DNA from: Candidatus Gastranaerophilales bacterium
GTDB taxonomy: Bacteria > Cyanobacteriota > Vampirovibrionia > Gastranaerophilales > Gastranaerophilaceae
Direction of reading: 5' to 3'
Length of the DNA: 64,000 nt
NCBI GenBank assembly: GCA_947625305.1
Contig: CANQNW010000001.1
Location: 165,282 to 229,281 of the forward strand
The notes beneath the pieces are model-generated. The model was not told the origin of the DNA. It did not search any database and worked only from the letters and a program-made list of their open reading frames with translations. The stretch's first letter is position 1; each line of letters opens with the position of its first letter. A program made the position numbers and the translations under genes. This document shows, piece after piece, positions 1 through 9,351 of this stretch.

Positions 1-1395
1 ATCGTGATGTTTAAATTCTATGTTATCAAATGAACCGTTTAATGCTGCAGTTACCATAGCTCTTGTGTAGCTTAATTTCATACGTTTAGCGCCTGATGCA
101 GCACTTCCGCCTGCCCAGCCTGTATTAACAAGGTAAACTTTAGTTCCGTATTTATCAAGTTTGTCGCCTAACATTTTAGCGTAAACTGAAGCATCCATCG
201 GCATAAAGGGTTCGCCGAATAAGGTTGAGAATGTCGGCTGAGGTTCCGTTACACCACGTTCCGTTCCTGCCAATTTAGATGTAAAGCCTGTTACAAAGTG
301 ATACATTGCTGCATTTTTGTTTAATCTTGAAATAGGAGGCAATACACCGAACGCATCAGCGGTTAAAAATACAACAACTTTAGGTATTCCGCCTTTTGAA
401 GGCACCTGAGCATTGTTAATGTAATCAATAGGATAACCGACACGGGTATTTTCGGTTAAGCTTCCGTCATTAAAGTCAAATTCTCTTGTTTTATCATCCA
501 TAATTACATTTTCAACAAGTGAACCGAATTTAATTGCATTGTAAATATCAGGTTCATGTTCAGCTGAAAGGTTAATACATTTTGCGTAGCATCCGCCTTC
601 AAAGTTAAATACACCGTCAGGAGACCATCCGTGTTCATCGTCACCGATTAACTTACGAGCAGGGTCAGCTGATAATGTTGTTTTACCTGTTCCTGATAAA
701 CCAAAAAATACTGCCGTTTCACCTGTTACAGGATCCATATTGGCACTGCAGTGCATCGGAAGTACATTTTCTTTTGTCATTACATAGTTCATAGTAGCGA
801 ATACAGATTTTTTAATTTCGCCTGAATATTGAGAACCGCAAATAATAATTGTATGAGCTTCATAATCAATAGCTATACAAGCTTCAGAATTAACTCCGTC
901 AACTTCGGGATCGCATTTGAAACCCGGAGCGCAAAGTATTGTATAATCAGCTTCACCGTAGTTTGCAAGTTCTTCTTGAGAAGGTCTGATTAATAATTGA
1001 TGAATAAATAAGTTTTGGCTTGCAAGTTCATTAATAACTCTGAATTTTTTAGTATATTTTTTATCAGCACCTGCAAAACCATCAAATATAAATACATCTC
1101 TGTTTTCTAAGTATGCAGCGATTTTGCCTTTTATTGAGTTAAATTTTTCTCTTGAAATAGGACGGTTAACTTTTCCCCAAGCTATTTCATTGTGGATTGT
1201 ATCGGTATCAACAATAAATTTATCTTTAGGTGAACGACCGGTATATTTACCTGTTGTAACAACTAAAGCGCCGGTATTACTTAACTTCCCTTCGCCTCTT
1301 GCTAATGCTTTTTCAGTCAATTCAGCGGGAGTAAGGTTTCTGTAAACGGCTTTAGGGTTAATAATTCCCCATTTTTCAATTCCGAATGTTTCCAT
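1..1395 (-). CDS. pckA: ATP-dependent phosphoenolpyruvate carboxykinase (3' end cut by window edge)
   Basis: The enzyme interconverts oxaloacetate + ATP and PEP + CO2 + ADP in the cytosol, for gluconeogenesis or, in anaerobes, for CO2 fixation and ATP gain. I translated 465 residues from the minus strand; the family is usually about 530-540 long, so about 70 C-terminal residues lie beyond base 1. The start is clear: METFGIEKWG preceded by an AGGAGG-type ribosome site at about 1404-1411. Visible signatures are TGRSPKDKF near residue 52, the kinase P-loop GLSGTGKT near 232-239, the metal-binding GDDEHGW just after it, and the ENTRVGYPIDYI region. It diverges from the next gene across a 100-bp shared upstream region. 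Identity is secure; the physiological direction is inference. Confidence 0.96.
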   Translation of the reverse strand, partial: METFGIEKWGIINPKAVYRNLTPAELTEKALARGEGKLSNTGALVVTTGKYTGRSPKDKFIVDTDTIHNEIAWGKVNRPISREKFNSIKGKIAAYLENRDVFIFDGFAGADKKYTKKFRVINELASQNLFIHQLLIRPSQEELANYGEADYTILCAPGFKCDPEVDGVNSEACIAIDYEAHTIIICGSQYSGEIKKSVFATMNYVMTKENVLPMHCSANMDPVTGETAVFFGLSGTGKTTLSADPARKLIGDDEHGWSPDGVFNFEGGCYAKCINLSAEHEPDIYNAIKFGSLVENVIMDDKTREFDFNDGSLTENTRVGYPIDYINNAQVPSKGGIPKVVVFLTADAFGVLPPISRLNKNAAMYHFVTGFTSKLAGTERGVTEPQPTFSTLFGEPFMPMDASVYAKMLGDKLDKYGTKVYLVNTGWAGGSAASGAKRMKLSYTRAMVTAALNGSFDNIEFKHHD

Positions 1396-1496
1396 GCTAA
1401 TGTTCCTCCTTTTAAATTTTTATAATATTAAGATAGCACAAACAAATATTTTAAGGTAGAATTAATTAAAAAAGTTTTATAAGGAATATGAATATT

Positions 1497-2603
1497 ATGA
1501 AAACATACGGGTATGGAAAACAGCATATTGATTTAGATGATGTTATTGCGGTAATAAAAACGTTAAAATCTCCGTTTTTAACATGCGGACCGAAGGTAAA
1601 AGAGTTTGAAAAAGCAATATGCGATTATACGGGTGCTAAATATTGCGTAGCCGTAAACAGTGCAACTTCAGGGCTTCATATAGCAATGCTTGCATCTGGA
1701 ATACAACCTGAAGATGAAGTAATAACAACACCAATAACATTTTTAGCAAGTGCAAATTGCGCAAGGTATTGCGGTGCTAAAGTTGTTTTTGCGGATATTG
1801 AAAAAGAAACCGCTAATATTAATCCGGAAGAAATAAAAAAACACATAACTGAAAGAACAAAAGCCGTAATCCCCGTTCATTTTGCAGGTCAAAGCTGTGA
1901 TATGGAAGAAATTCAAAAGATTGCAAAAGAACATAATATGTATGTTATTGAAGATGCGGCACACGCAATAGGCTCTGAATATAAAGGAACAAAAGTCGGT
2001 GCTTGCAAATATTCCGATATGACGGTATTTTCATTCCATCCCGTTAAAACAATAACAACCTGTGAAGGCGGTGCTGTTACTACAAATAACGAAGAATTAT
2101 ATAAAAAGCTTCTTGCATACCGTTCACATGGAGTTCATAAAGAAGGTGAAATGTTTCATACTTGGGAATATGAAATGAGAGAACTCGGATATAATTACAG
2201 AATGACGGATATACAAGCCGCACTTGGAATTTCTCAATTAAAGAAACTTGATAAATTCAAAGCCAGAAGGCGGGAAATTGTGGATTACTACAATAAAAAC
2301 CTAAATATTGAGCATTTAATCGAAAAAGATTTTTCAAATGCTTGTTTTCACCTTTATCCCATTCTTGTTAAGGACAGATTAAATTTTTATAATAAAGCAA
2401 GGGAATGCGGGTTGAATTTGCAAGTTCACTATATTCCCGTTCATCTTCAGCCTTATTATCAAAATTTAGGGTATAAAAAAGGTGATTATCCGATTGCGGA
2501 AGAATATTACGAACACTGCATTTCGCTCCCTCTTTATTATGATTTAAAAGAAGGCGATTTAGAAACAATAGTTAAAAGAATAAAAAATCTTTTAAATAAA
2601 TGA
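1497..2603 (+). CDS. pseC: DegT/DnrJ/EryC1 family aminotransferase, PseC-like
   Basis: This is a PLP-dependent sugar aminotransferase of the DegT family. PseC transaminates the UDP-4-keto-6-deoxy sugar on the way to pseudaminic acid, a nonulosonate found on flagellins and surface glycans. The N-terminus (YGKQHIDLDD, then SPFLTCGPKV) and the PLP-lysine region SFHPVKTITTCEGG fit PseC better than generic DegT enzymes. Asp-Ala-Ala-His (EDAAHAIGS) is the usual cofactor-contacting segment. An in-frame ATG at 1488 has only 2 bases to the AAGGA site at 1481-1485. The ATG at 1497 has 11 and gives the family-like start MKTYGYGK, so I prefer it. No other pseudaminate genes (pseB, pseF, pseI) are in the window, so the exact sugar is unproven. 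Confidence 0.85.
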   Translation: MKTYGYGKQHIDLDDVIAVIKTLKSPFLTCGPKVKEFEKAICDYTGAKYCVAVNSATSGLHIAMLASGIQPEDEVITTPITFLASANCARYCGAKVVFADIEKETANINPEEIKKHITERTKAVIPVHFAGQSCDMEEIQKIAKEHNMYVIEDAAHAIGSEYKGTKVGACKYSDMTVFSFHPVKTITTCEGGAVTTNNEELYKKLLAYRSHGVHKEGEMFHTWEYEMRELGYNYRMTDIQAALGISQLKKLDKFKARRREIVDYYNKNLNIEHLIEKDFSNACFHLYPILVKDRLNFYNKARECGLNLQVHYIPVHLQPYYQNLGYKKGDYPIAEEYYEHCISLPLYYDLKEGDLETIVKRIKNLLNK

Positions 2604-3268
2604 TAAAAATAATTGAATATAAAGAATATAACGGCGCAGAAAATATGCGCATTGACTATGAATTATTGGAAAGCAGTATAAAAACAGGAGAAAAAACTCC
2701 GATATTAAGATTATACGGCTGGAGCCCAAAATGCGTTTCCCTAGGCAGAAACCAAAATATAAAAACGGTAAATGAGGCATTCTGCAGCGAAAATAAAATA
2801 GATATAGTCAGAAGAATAACGGGCGGAAGAGGTTTATTGCATGACGATGAACTCACATATTCTTTTATATGTCCTATGGATTTTTTACAAAACGGGAATT
2901 TTATAACCGTTTCATATAAAGAAATTTCCTCGGCAATAATTCTCGGGTTCAAAAGTATAGGAATAAACCTTGATTTCGGTTCTGAGAACAAAGTAAACAC
3001 AAAATATAATTACTGTATGTCACTTTCAACGGGAGCAGATATAAATTATCAAAACAAAAAAATTATAGGCTCGGCGCAATTTCGCTCTCAAGGGTACATT
3101 CTTCAACACGGTTCAATACTTTTTACTTATAATCCGAAATTATTAAAAAATATTTTTAATGAAGAAATAAATACGGAACAAATCACCTGTATACAAGAAA
3201 TCAACGGTTCAATAACAAGAAAAGATATCGAACAAGCTTTAAAAACAGGCTTTATAAACTATTATTAG
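2600..3268 (+). CDS. Lipoate/octanoate protein ligase family (LipM/LplA-like)
   Basis: This is a biotin/lipoate A/B protein ligase fold protein of 222 residues. It probably transfers octanoate or lipoate to lipoyl domains of 2-oxoacid dehydrogenases or GcvH. Motifs seen are RRITGGRGLLHDDELTYS (RRxTGGxxxxH-type), then KKIIGSAQFRSQG with the conserved Lys, and ILQHGSILF. Cys139 (in NYCMS) sits where the acyl-thioester cysteine of LipM-type octanoyltransferases lies, which favours octanoyltransferase over ligase. The ATG overlaps the stop of the preceding aminotransferase by 4 bases (ATGA), indicating translational coupling. The 3' end overlaps a convergent gene by 17 bases. Family is sure; LipM versus LplA is inference. 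Confidence 0.85.
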   Translation: MIKIIEYKEYNGAENMRIDYELLESSIKTGEKTPILRLYGWSPKCVSLGRNQNIKTVNEAFCSENKIDIVRRITGGRGLLHDDELTYSFICPMDFLQNGNFITVSYKEISSAIILGFKSIGINLDFGSENKVNTKYNYCMSLSTGADINYQNKKIIGSAQFRSQGYILQHGSILFTYNPKLLKNIFNEEINTEQITCIQEINGSITRKDIEQALKTGFINYY

Positions 3269-3683
3269 ACGGTTTTCCGCCGTTAAGCTTAACGGTATAA
3301 AAATTATTATTTTTACTTAATGTTTTAAGGATTTTTTCTTCATCATCGTAGGTAGCTGCCGTAATAAAATATCTTTGTTCAATTTCTCTCGGGCTGACAA
3401 AAAAAGGAGCCTCCGTTAAAATAACTCTGTTTGAGCCTTTCGGTAATTGATTTTTGTATAGTTTATCAAGTTTTTTACAAAAGTCGCCAAAGGCATTAAA
3501 TACAGTGCCGTCTTCTGCTTCACCCGTATATTTTGTTATTTGTTTATCCAATCTGTACCTTGATGAAAGATACTTATTATTATTAAAAGCCAGTTTAACT
3601 AAATCAGGAACAGGGGCTTTTGCCTTTCCGTCTTTTATTGTAAAACACATTAAAGATTTAAAAGATACGGGTGATATATTCAT
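3252..3683 (-). CDS. Hypothetical protein with N-terminal VSFKS signature
   Basis: A 143-residue protein of unknown function. It begins MNISPVSFKSLMCF, matching the N-terminal S/T-F-x-G/S signature seen in three other genes of this window (38262, 39482, 40397). The middle is basic and polar (KYLSSRYRLDKQITKYTGE), and a GSNRVILTEAPFFVSPREIEQRYFI segment suggests a compact alpha/beta domain. I see no signal peptide or membrane helix. A plausible ribosome site (GAGGAAAAA) precedes the ATG. It is convergent with, and overlaps by 17 bases, the upstream ligase gene. I do not recognise a family beyond the shared N-terminal motif. Confidence 0.75.
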   Translation of the reverse strand: MNISPVSFKSLMCFTIKDGKAKAPVPDLVKLAFNNNKYLSSRYRLDKQITKYTGEAEDGTVFNAFGDFCKKLDKLYKNQLPKGSNRVILTEAPFFVSPREIEQRYFITAATYDDEEKILKTLSKNNNFYTVKLNGGKPSNNSL

Positions 3684-3808
3684 AATTTTTCCTCTTGTGC
3701 ATGTACTATGTTATTTTTAAAAACCCTAAAAAAAAAACTTGCCAATCAATTATGAAATTAATTTAAAATCTGATACAATAGATAAAGAATACACATAAGA
3801 GGTTATTT

Positions 3809-5152
3809 ATGGAAAGTTTAAAAAAATCAGAAGTTATATATCCGTTTTTAGAAAAACCTATAGAAATATATGAACGTGAAAACGGACATAAAATAGTTTT
3901 TGCATATAAAAAAGGCGGATTAATTAATATAAGCAGCTGGGTAAAAACAGGTTCAATAAATGAAAATGATATAAATAACGGAATTTCGCATTTTCTTGAA
4001 CATCTTATGTTTAAAGGAACACATAAACATAAGGCGGGCGAATTTGACAGAACTCTTGAATCAAGAGGTGCAATCGTAAATGCTGCGACTTGGAAAGACT
4101 ATACATTTTATTATGTAACTATCCCAAAAGGGAGCGGGGATAAGAATTTTAAAGATACACTTTCTCTTCATGCAGATATGATGCTTGATCCTATTATACC
4201 ACCCGAGGAAATCGGCGACCCCTTTGACATGGAAAATCCTCAAATAAAAACAAAAAGGGAACGGCACGTTGTAATAGAAGAAATCAGAATGCGCAAAGAT
4301 CAGCCTTGGACAAAGGTTTATAACTTATTAAATAAAAATATGTACACCTCTCACCCTTACAAAAGAGATGTTATAGGAAATGAACAAATAATTTCCACAA
4401 TAGAGCGGGAAACTGTTTTAGATTATTATAAAACACACTACACCCCGAATAACATAACAACAATAATAGTAGGGGATTTAAACCCGAATGATGTTCTGCC
4501 TCAAATATGCGAGGAATTTGATTTTAAGGATAGACAAAATGCTCCGATAACGGAATATCAAATTGACAGACCCGTTAATGAAACAAAAACAGTCGAAGAA
4601 TATTCAAAAATCAATACGGGATTTTTAATGTTCGGATATTTAGGCCCGAAAGCCTGCGATGTAAAGACTTCAACAATAATGGAAATGATAAGCCTTGTAC
4701 TTGGGCAGGGACAAAGTTCAAGACTTTATCAGGAATTAATAGAAAAATCAAAATCTCCGATATTTAATGTCGTATCAAGCGATTATTATCACTTTAGAGA
4801 CGGCGGAAATATATTTATTGATGCAAACTTTAAACCTGAATTTAAAGATGAAGCAATAAAAGCAATAGAACAAGAAATAAATAAATTATGCAATGAAGGA
4901 ATAACCGAGCAGGAGCTAAAAAAAGCTAAGAAAAAACTAAAAGCGGGTTTTGCCGAAAATTCAGAAACAGTATCCGATATAGGAGAAAATATAGGTTTTT
5001 ATACAACCGTCTGCAACAATTTAAAATGTATAGAAGAATATATAAAATCTATAGAATCAATAACCGTAGAAGATGTAAAAAATACGGCACGGCAATATTT
5101 AGACTTAAAGCATGCGGTAATTGCAGTATTAATGCCCGAAAATAAAGGATAA
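3809..5152 (+). CDS. M16 family zinc peptidase, catalytic subunit
   Basis: A pitrilysin/processing-peptidase-like zinc metalloprotease of 447 residues. The inverted zinc motif HFLEH is at about residues 61-65, followed by LMFKGT, with the third ligand glutamate expected in the RHVVIEEIRM segment near 150. No signal peptide is visible, so it may be cytoplasmic or use an unrecognised export route. The start has an AAGAGG ribosome site at normal spacing. The next gene, 4 bases downstream, is the non-catalytic M16 partner, so the two probably form a heterodimer as in other bacterial M16 pairs. The substrate is unknown. Identity as an active M16 peptidase is well supported. Confidence 0.93.
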   Translation: MESLKKSEVIYPFLEKPIEIYERENGHKIVFAYKKGGLINISSWVKTGSINENDINNGISHFLEHLMFKGTHKHKAGEFDRTLESRGAIVNAATWKDYTFYYVTIPKGSGDKNFKDTLSLHADMMLDPIIPPEEIGDPFDMENPQIKTKRERHVVIEEIRMRKDQPWTKVYNLLNKNMYTSHPYKRDVIGNEQIISTIERETVLDYYKTHYTPNNITTIIVGDLNPNDVLPQICEEFDFKDRQNAPITEYQIDRPVNETKTVEEYSKINTGFLMFGYLGPKACDVKTSTIMEMISLVLGQGQSSRLYQELIEKSKSPIFNVVSSDYYHFRDGGNIFIDANFKPEFKDEAIKAIEQEINKLCNEGITEQELKKAKKKLKAGFAENSETVSDIGENIGFYTTVCNNLKCIEEYIKSIESITVEDVKNTARQYLDLKHAVIAVLMPENKG

Positions 5153-5156
5153 ACAT

Positions 5157-6398
5157 ATGGAAAAATATACTCTTGATAACGGAATAAAAACAATAGTAAA
5201 AATAAATAAAAACACCCCGAGAACAGCAGTTGTAATGTATGCAAAATTAAATAAAGATGAACCTAAAGCGGGATTATATTATTTAATGACTCAGCTCTTT
5301 TTTCAAGGCACTAAAACAAAAACGGCAGAAGAACTCGCAACCTTGCTTGATGAAAATGCAATCGATATAAGCATCGAAAAGAAAGCAGATTATATAAGAT
5401 TTAAAATTCAATGTTTGAATGAAGATATAAATACAGCTTTGAACATTTTTGAAGATATGATTGAAAATTCAACCTTTGACGACTATAAAAAGGAAATTAC
5501 AAAAATAAAAGGCGAATTTATATCGGATTTGGATTCCGCTAAAATCCAAGCACAAGATGATTACTACAGAACAATATTTCAAAATCATCCGTACGGAATC
5601 GGCAGAAAGGAAATAATAGAGGCCTTAGACAATATAAATAAAGAAGATTTAATACAATATCATAATGAAATAATATACAAATCTCAAAAAAATATTGCCG
5701 TTGCAGGCGATATTGAAGGCAAAAAAATAATTGAATTATTAAATATACATCTTAAAAACTTAAAATGCGAAAACTTAAAGGATGAAAGAGAAAAAATAAT
5801 TCCTATTGAAAAAAACAGAATTTCAACAACAGCTAAGGAAGATGCAAATCAAGCACAAATATTTCAAGGCTGGCAGGTAGGAAATATATTTTCTGAAGAA
5901 TATCCTGCAATAATACTGTTAAATACTATTTTAGGCTCATCAGGATTATCCTCAAGATTATTTTTGGAACTGAGAGAAAAACAAGGACTTGCATACACCG
6001 TAAGGAGCGCCTATGAACCGCTTAATTTATGCGGGAACTTTTTTGTATACATAGGTACTGAGCCTAAAAATATAAGAACCTCACTTGACGGATTTAAAAA
6101 AGAAATTAAAAAAATTATGACGGAAATAATAACGGATGAAGAATTAGAGAATGCTAAAAATAATGCAATCGGCAAAAGACAATTTTATCAGGAAACAAAT
6201 TTACTTGAAGCTTCATTAAAAGGATATTATGAATTTTTAGGTTTAGGATTTGAATTTGAAGATAAATTGATTGAAAATATTAAATCCGTAACAAAAGAAA
6301 TGATAATAAATACAGCAAAAAAATGTTTTGACACTCCATATTCATTATCAATTCTTGCGCCTGAAAAATTTATAAAGCAGGCAGAATTAGACTGTTAA
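5157..6398 (+). CDS. M16 family peptidase-like protein, non-catalytic partner
   Basis: 413 residues with the M16 fold but without the HxxEH zinc site: the equivalent segment reads YYLMTQLFFQGTKTKTAEEL. The C-terminal half keeps the family signature SSRLFLELREKQGLAYTVRSAY, which carries the Arg and Tyr that the inactive subunit contributes to the active site of its partner. It lies 4 bases after the catalytic M16 gene and is clearly co-transcribed. The predicted role is substrate capture in a heterodimeric protease. A free-standing role is less likely given the pairing. Confidence 0.9.
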   Translation: MEKYTLDNGIKTIVKINKNTPRTAVVMYAKLNKDEPKAGLYYLMTQLFFQGTKTKTAEELATLLDENAIDISIEKKADYIRFKIQCLNEDINTALNIFEDMIENSTFDDYKKEITKIKGEFISDLDSAKIQAQDDYYRTIFQNHPYGIGRKEIIEALDNINKEDLIQYHNEIIYKSQKNIAVAGDIEGKKIIELLNIHLKNLKCENLKDEREKIIPIEKNRISTTAKEDANQAQIFQGWQVGNIFSEEYPAIILLNTILGSSGLSSRLFLELREKQGLAYTVRSAYEPLNLCGNFFVYIGTEPKNIRTSLDGFKKEIKKIMTEIITDEELENAKNNAIGKRQFYQETNLLEASLKGYYEFLGLGFEFEDKLIENIKSVTKEMIINTAKKCFDTPYSLSILAPEKFIKQAELDC

Positions 6399-6434
6399 AA
6401 GACATAATATTATGGTAAAATCGACATAGAAATT

Positions 6435-8021
6435 ATGAATAAAACGGATAAAATAAATAAAGATATAGATAAATTACAAAAAAAAGGTAATTTTAAACAA
6501 GCAATAGAAACATGCCGGAAGGCTATTGCTCAAGATGAAAATAATACAAATCTCCACATTAAACTCGGAGATTTATATATGGAACAGCATCTTGATATAT
6601 ATCAGGCACAGCAATTTGTTGATGAAGCAATAACGGAATACCAAAGGGCATTAGAAAGCTGTGTTAATTCATCGGAAATTTATTTTAAAATAGCGACTGC
6701 ATTTTATTATAAAAGAGAACTTGATAAAGCAATAAACTATTTTAAACTATCGCTCGAAAACAACCCAAAATTTTCGGAAGCATATTTTATGATAGCTGAA
6801 ATATTTATGAGAAAAGGTGATTTTTTAGAGGCTATGGAATATGCGCAAAAATCCGTAGCGGTTGCTCCGTTTAAAGCATCAAGGGCATATTATTTAATAT
6901 ATAATTTAATGTCTTTATCAAATAAATATAAAAGATATCAAAAGTTTATAAAATGCTTGCAGTCCTTTATAACACTTCCTTTTGATAAATATGCAATAAA
7001 ATCGGTATACAGACAACTTACATATTTTAAATTTCTTCCGACATTATTAAAAACCTCTTTTATGATATTTACACAAGGATTTACGGAAGAAGTTCTTCAA
7101 TCATACAGAGATACCATAGATAAGGCACCGGGGTTTGTAGAATTATATATTAATCTTGGCAGGGTATATCAGGAACTCGGCAGATATGAAGATGCAATAT
7201 GCGAGTATAAAATGGCAATATGGCTGGATTGCTTAAACATACGGGCATATTTTTATCTTTGCCAATTATATGAAGAATTAAAAGATTTTGATAATGCAAT
7301 AGAAACCTGCACAAAATTAATAGAATTACAGCCTCATGTTGCGGATTTTCATTGCAGAATAGCACAATACTTATATTTAACAGGGAAAATTGATGAGGCG
7401 GTAGAACATTATCAAACAGCGGTAACACTTAATCCTAATTCTCAATGGACAAGTGTTGTAGCACAAACTTTAGGATTTATTTTTCAGGAAAATATAAAAA
7501 ATCTGGATGCTGCCATATCATCATATCAAAACGCATTCAGCTTAAATCCAAACGATTTGGATATATATTTAAACTTAGGGAATGTATTTTTTGAAAAAGG
7601 TTCGTTTGATAATGCATTAGTAATATATAAAAAAGCATTGGAATCATCACCTTACAGTGCAAGACTTCATTGTAACTTAGGATACCTTTACTGGGGTAAA
7701 GGCAATATAGAAGAGGCAATTAAAGAATATGAGAAAGCTATAAAGTATGATAATACTTATGATATAGCATACAATAACCTCGGAGTAATTTATCTCGATG
7801 ATTTGGGAATGGTTCAAAAAGCAATAGGATTATTTGAAGCAGCAAGGAAATATAACCCCAATTACGCACTTGCAAATTATAACCTTGCCCGCTCTATTGC
7901 AATAACCGGAGATAAAATAGAAGCTGCTAAATTATATCAAGTTGCATTAGATATTAATAAATATACAATGGAACTTGATCCTGCGGATATTCAGGAAAAA
8001 ATTCAAGATTTATTTACATAG
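6435..8021 (+). CDS. Tetratricopeptide repeat protein
   Basis: A 528-residue protein made almost wholly of TPR units, with about ten or more repeats recognisable. Examples are YYLNLGNVFFEKGSFDNALVIYKKAL-type units, such as those around residues 375-410 and 410-445. TPRs are protein-protein interaction scaffolds. There is no signal peptide, membrane segment or catalytic domain, so the role is probably cytosolic assembly or regulation. It lies 36 bases after the M16 pair and 13 bases before a thioesterase, within a same-strand run. The start lacks a clear ribosome site; a TAAAAT box at about 6416-6421 suggests a possible very short leader. Partner and pathway cannot be read from sequence. Confidence 0.88.
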   Translation: MNKTDKINKDIDKLQKKGNFKQAIETCRKAIAQDENNTNLHIKLGDLYMEQHLDIYQAQQFVDEAITEYQRALESCVNSSEIYFKIATAFYYKRELDKAINYFKLSLENNPKFSEAYFMIAEIFMRKGDFLEAMEYAQKSVAVAPFKASRAYYLIYNLMSLSNKYKRYQKFIKCLQSFITLPFDKYAIKSVYRQLTYFKFLPTLLKTSFMIFTQGFTEEVLQSYRDTIDKAPGFVELYINLGRVYQELGRYEDAICEYKMAIWLDCLNIRAYFYLCQLYEELKDFDNAIETCTKLIELQPHVADFHCRIAQYLYLTGKIDEAVEHYQTAVTLNPNSQWTSVVAQTLGFIFQENIKNLDAAISSYQNAFSLNPNDLDIYLNLGNVFFEKGSFDNALVIYKKALESSPYSARLHCNLGYLYWGKGNIEEAIKEYEKAIKYDNTYDIAYNNLGVIYLDDLGMVQKAIGLFEAARKYNPNYALANYNLARSIAITGDKIEAAKLYQVALDINKYTMELDPADIQEKIQDLFT

Positions 8022-8034
8022 AAAGAGGCATTAA

Positions 8035-8445
8035 TTGGAATATATACAAGAAATCCGAGTTTTATATTCAGATACGGACTCATATGGAGTAGTCTGGCAC
8101 GGGGCATATACAAAATGGTTTGAAGCTGCCCGTGTAGAACTTGTTGAAATGCTTGGGTTAGATTTAGAAAATCTTGAAAAAAATAAAATATTATTCCCCG
8201 TAGTTGAAATGAATATAAGATATAAATCCTCTGCAAAAATGAATGAACGGATAATAATAAAAACACATATTTCGGAAGTAAAACCCGTAAGTGTTACATT
8301 TGAGCATAAAGTTTTTGAAAAAAATACAAATCAATTAAGAGTAATCGCTCATACAACAATAGTTGCGACAGATATTAATACCGGAAAAATATATAGAAAA
8401 ATGCCCGAGGATATTTTAACAAAATTCCTTAGTGCAAATAAATAA
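8035..8445 (+). CDS. Acyl-CoA thioesterase, YbgC/4HBT hotdog family
   Basis: A 136-residue single-hotdog thioesterase that hydrolyses acyl-CoA or acyl-ACP thioesters. The family signature is near the N-terminus: VLYSDTDSYGVVWHGAYTKWFEAARVE, with the catalytic Asp in SDTDSYGVV and the following His/Tyr. The start codon is TTG at 8035, supported by AGAGG at 8024-8028 with 6-base spacing and by the alignment of MEYIQEIRV with family N-termini. Downstream is another TPR gene. YbgC in proteobacteria belongs to the Tol-Pal operon, but no tol genes are here, so the substrate is open. Confidence 0.9.
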   Translation: MEYIQEIRVLYSDTDSYGVVWHGAYTKWFEAARVELVEMLGLDLENLEKNKILFPVVEMNIRYKSSAKMNERIIIKTHISEVKPVSVTFEHKVFEKNTNQLRVIAHTTIVATDINTGKIYRKMPEDILTKFLSANK

Positions 8446-8552
8446 GAAATAAGTATATTAATCTTAAGGTCAATAAAGTTTAATCTTAAGACTATATCCC
8501 CTTTTTATATTGTTCCCTAAAATTAAAAATATAATATAAGGGGTATATAAAT

Positions 8553-9296
8553 TTGGGGAAAAGTTCAACTAAAAAAAGTAATAAATATGAAAAATTTTCT
8601 GCCGAGAATTATTACAATCAGGCAGAAAAATTAAGAATTGAAAACAAGAATAAAGAATCAATAGAAAATTACTTAAAATCAATTTTTATAAACCGAAATA
8701 ACCCTTCATCATATTTGGGGCTGGCAATAGCATATAAAAACCTTAAAATATATACAAAAGCAATAGAAAATCTAAAAAAAGCAGAAAAGCTTAACCCTTG
8801 GGATGTAAAAGTTCAAAAAGAACTTGCAATGTGCAACATAATAAAAGGTGATTTTGAAACGGGAATAAAACATTTAAGAAGTTCAATAAAATTAGAGCCA
8901 AATAATCCCGATATACAAATGCAATTAGCTTTAGTTCACGAAATGATTGAAGAAGAAGAAATGGCTTTAATGATTTATCAAAGGATAATAGAATATAATC
9001 CCGATTATATAAGAGCCTACATACAAAAAGCAACGTTATATATGCATATAGAAGATTATCTTAATTGCGCAAAAGCATTTAAAGAAGTTTTAAAACGAGA
9101 TAAATCATACTATAGAGCATATTTAGCAATCGGAATTTGTTATGAGAAAATAGGCAATATTTCAGGTGCAAAAAGATATTATAAGAAATACTTAACTCAA
9201 AACAGATTATCCGAAAATTATAAAGAAATAGAATCCAGAGTAAAAGAATTCGGACGAATACAAAATAAAAATAAAGTAAAATTAAAATTAGTATAG
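8553..9296 (+). CDS. Tetratricopeptide repeat protein
   Basis: A 247-residue TPR protein with about five repeats from residue 20 to 225, including units with NPSSYLGLAIAYKNLKIYTKAIENLKK. The N-terminus is lysine and serine rich, and the C-terminal tail is basic (QNKNKVKLKLV). No signal peptide or membrane helix. The start is TTG (8553) behind a strong AAGGGG site at 8538-8543. An upstream CCCCTT at 8498-8503 could pair with that site (see findings). Probably an interaction scaffold; partner unknown. Confidence 0.85.
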   Translation: MGKSSTKKSNKYEKFSAENYYNQAEKLRIENKNKESIENYLKSIFINRNNPSSYLGLAIAYKNLKIYTKAIENLKKAEKLNPWDVKVQKELAMCNIIKGDFETGIKHLRSSIKLEPNNPDIQMQLALVHEMIEEEEMALMIYQRIIEYNPDYIRAYIQKATLYMHIEDYLNCAKAFKEVLKRDKSYYRAYLAIGICYEKIGNISGAKRYYKKYLTQNRLSENYKEIESRVKEFGRIQNKNKVKLKLV

Positions 9297-9351
9297 TAAT
9301 TTGATTATTAAAAATCTTTTTGATAAAGTACAAAAAGAATAAGTTAGAATT

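Noticed and set aside
1743..1964. Minus-strand open frames inside the aminotransferase and other genes
   Set aside because: They are shadows of genes in other frames, without ribosome sites or family patterns.
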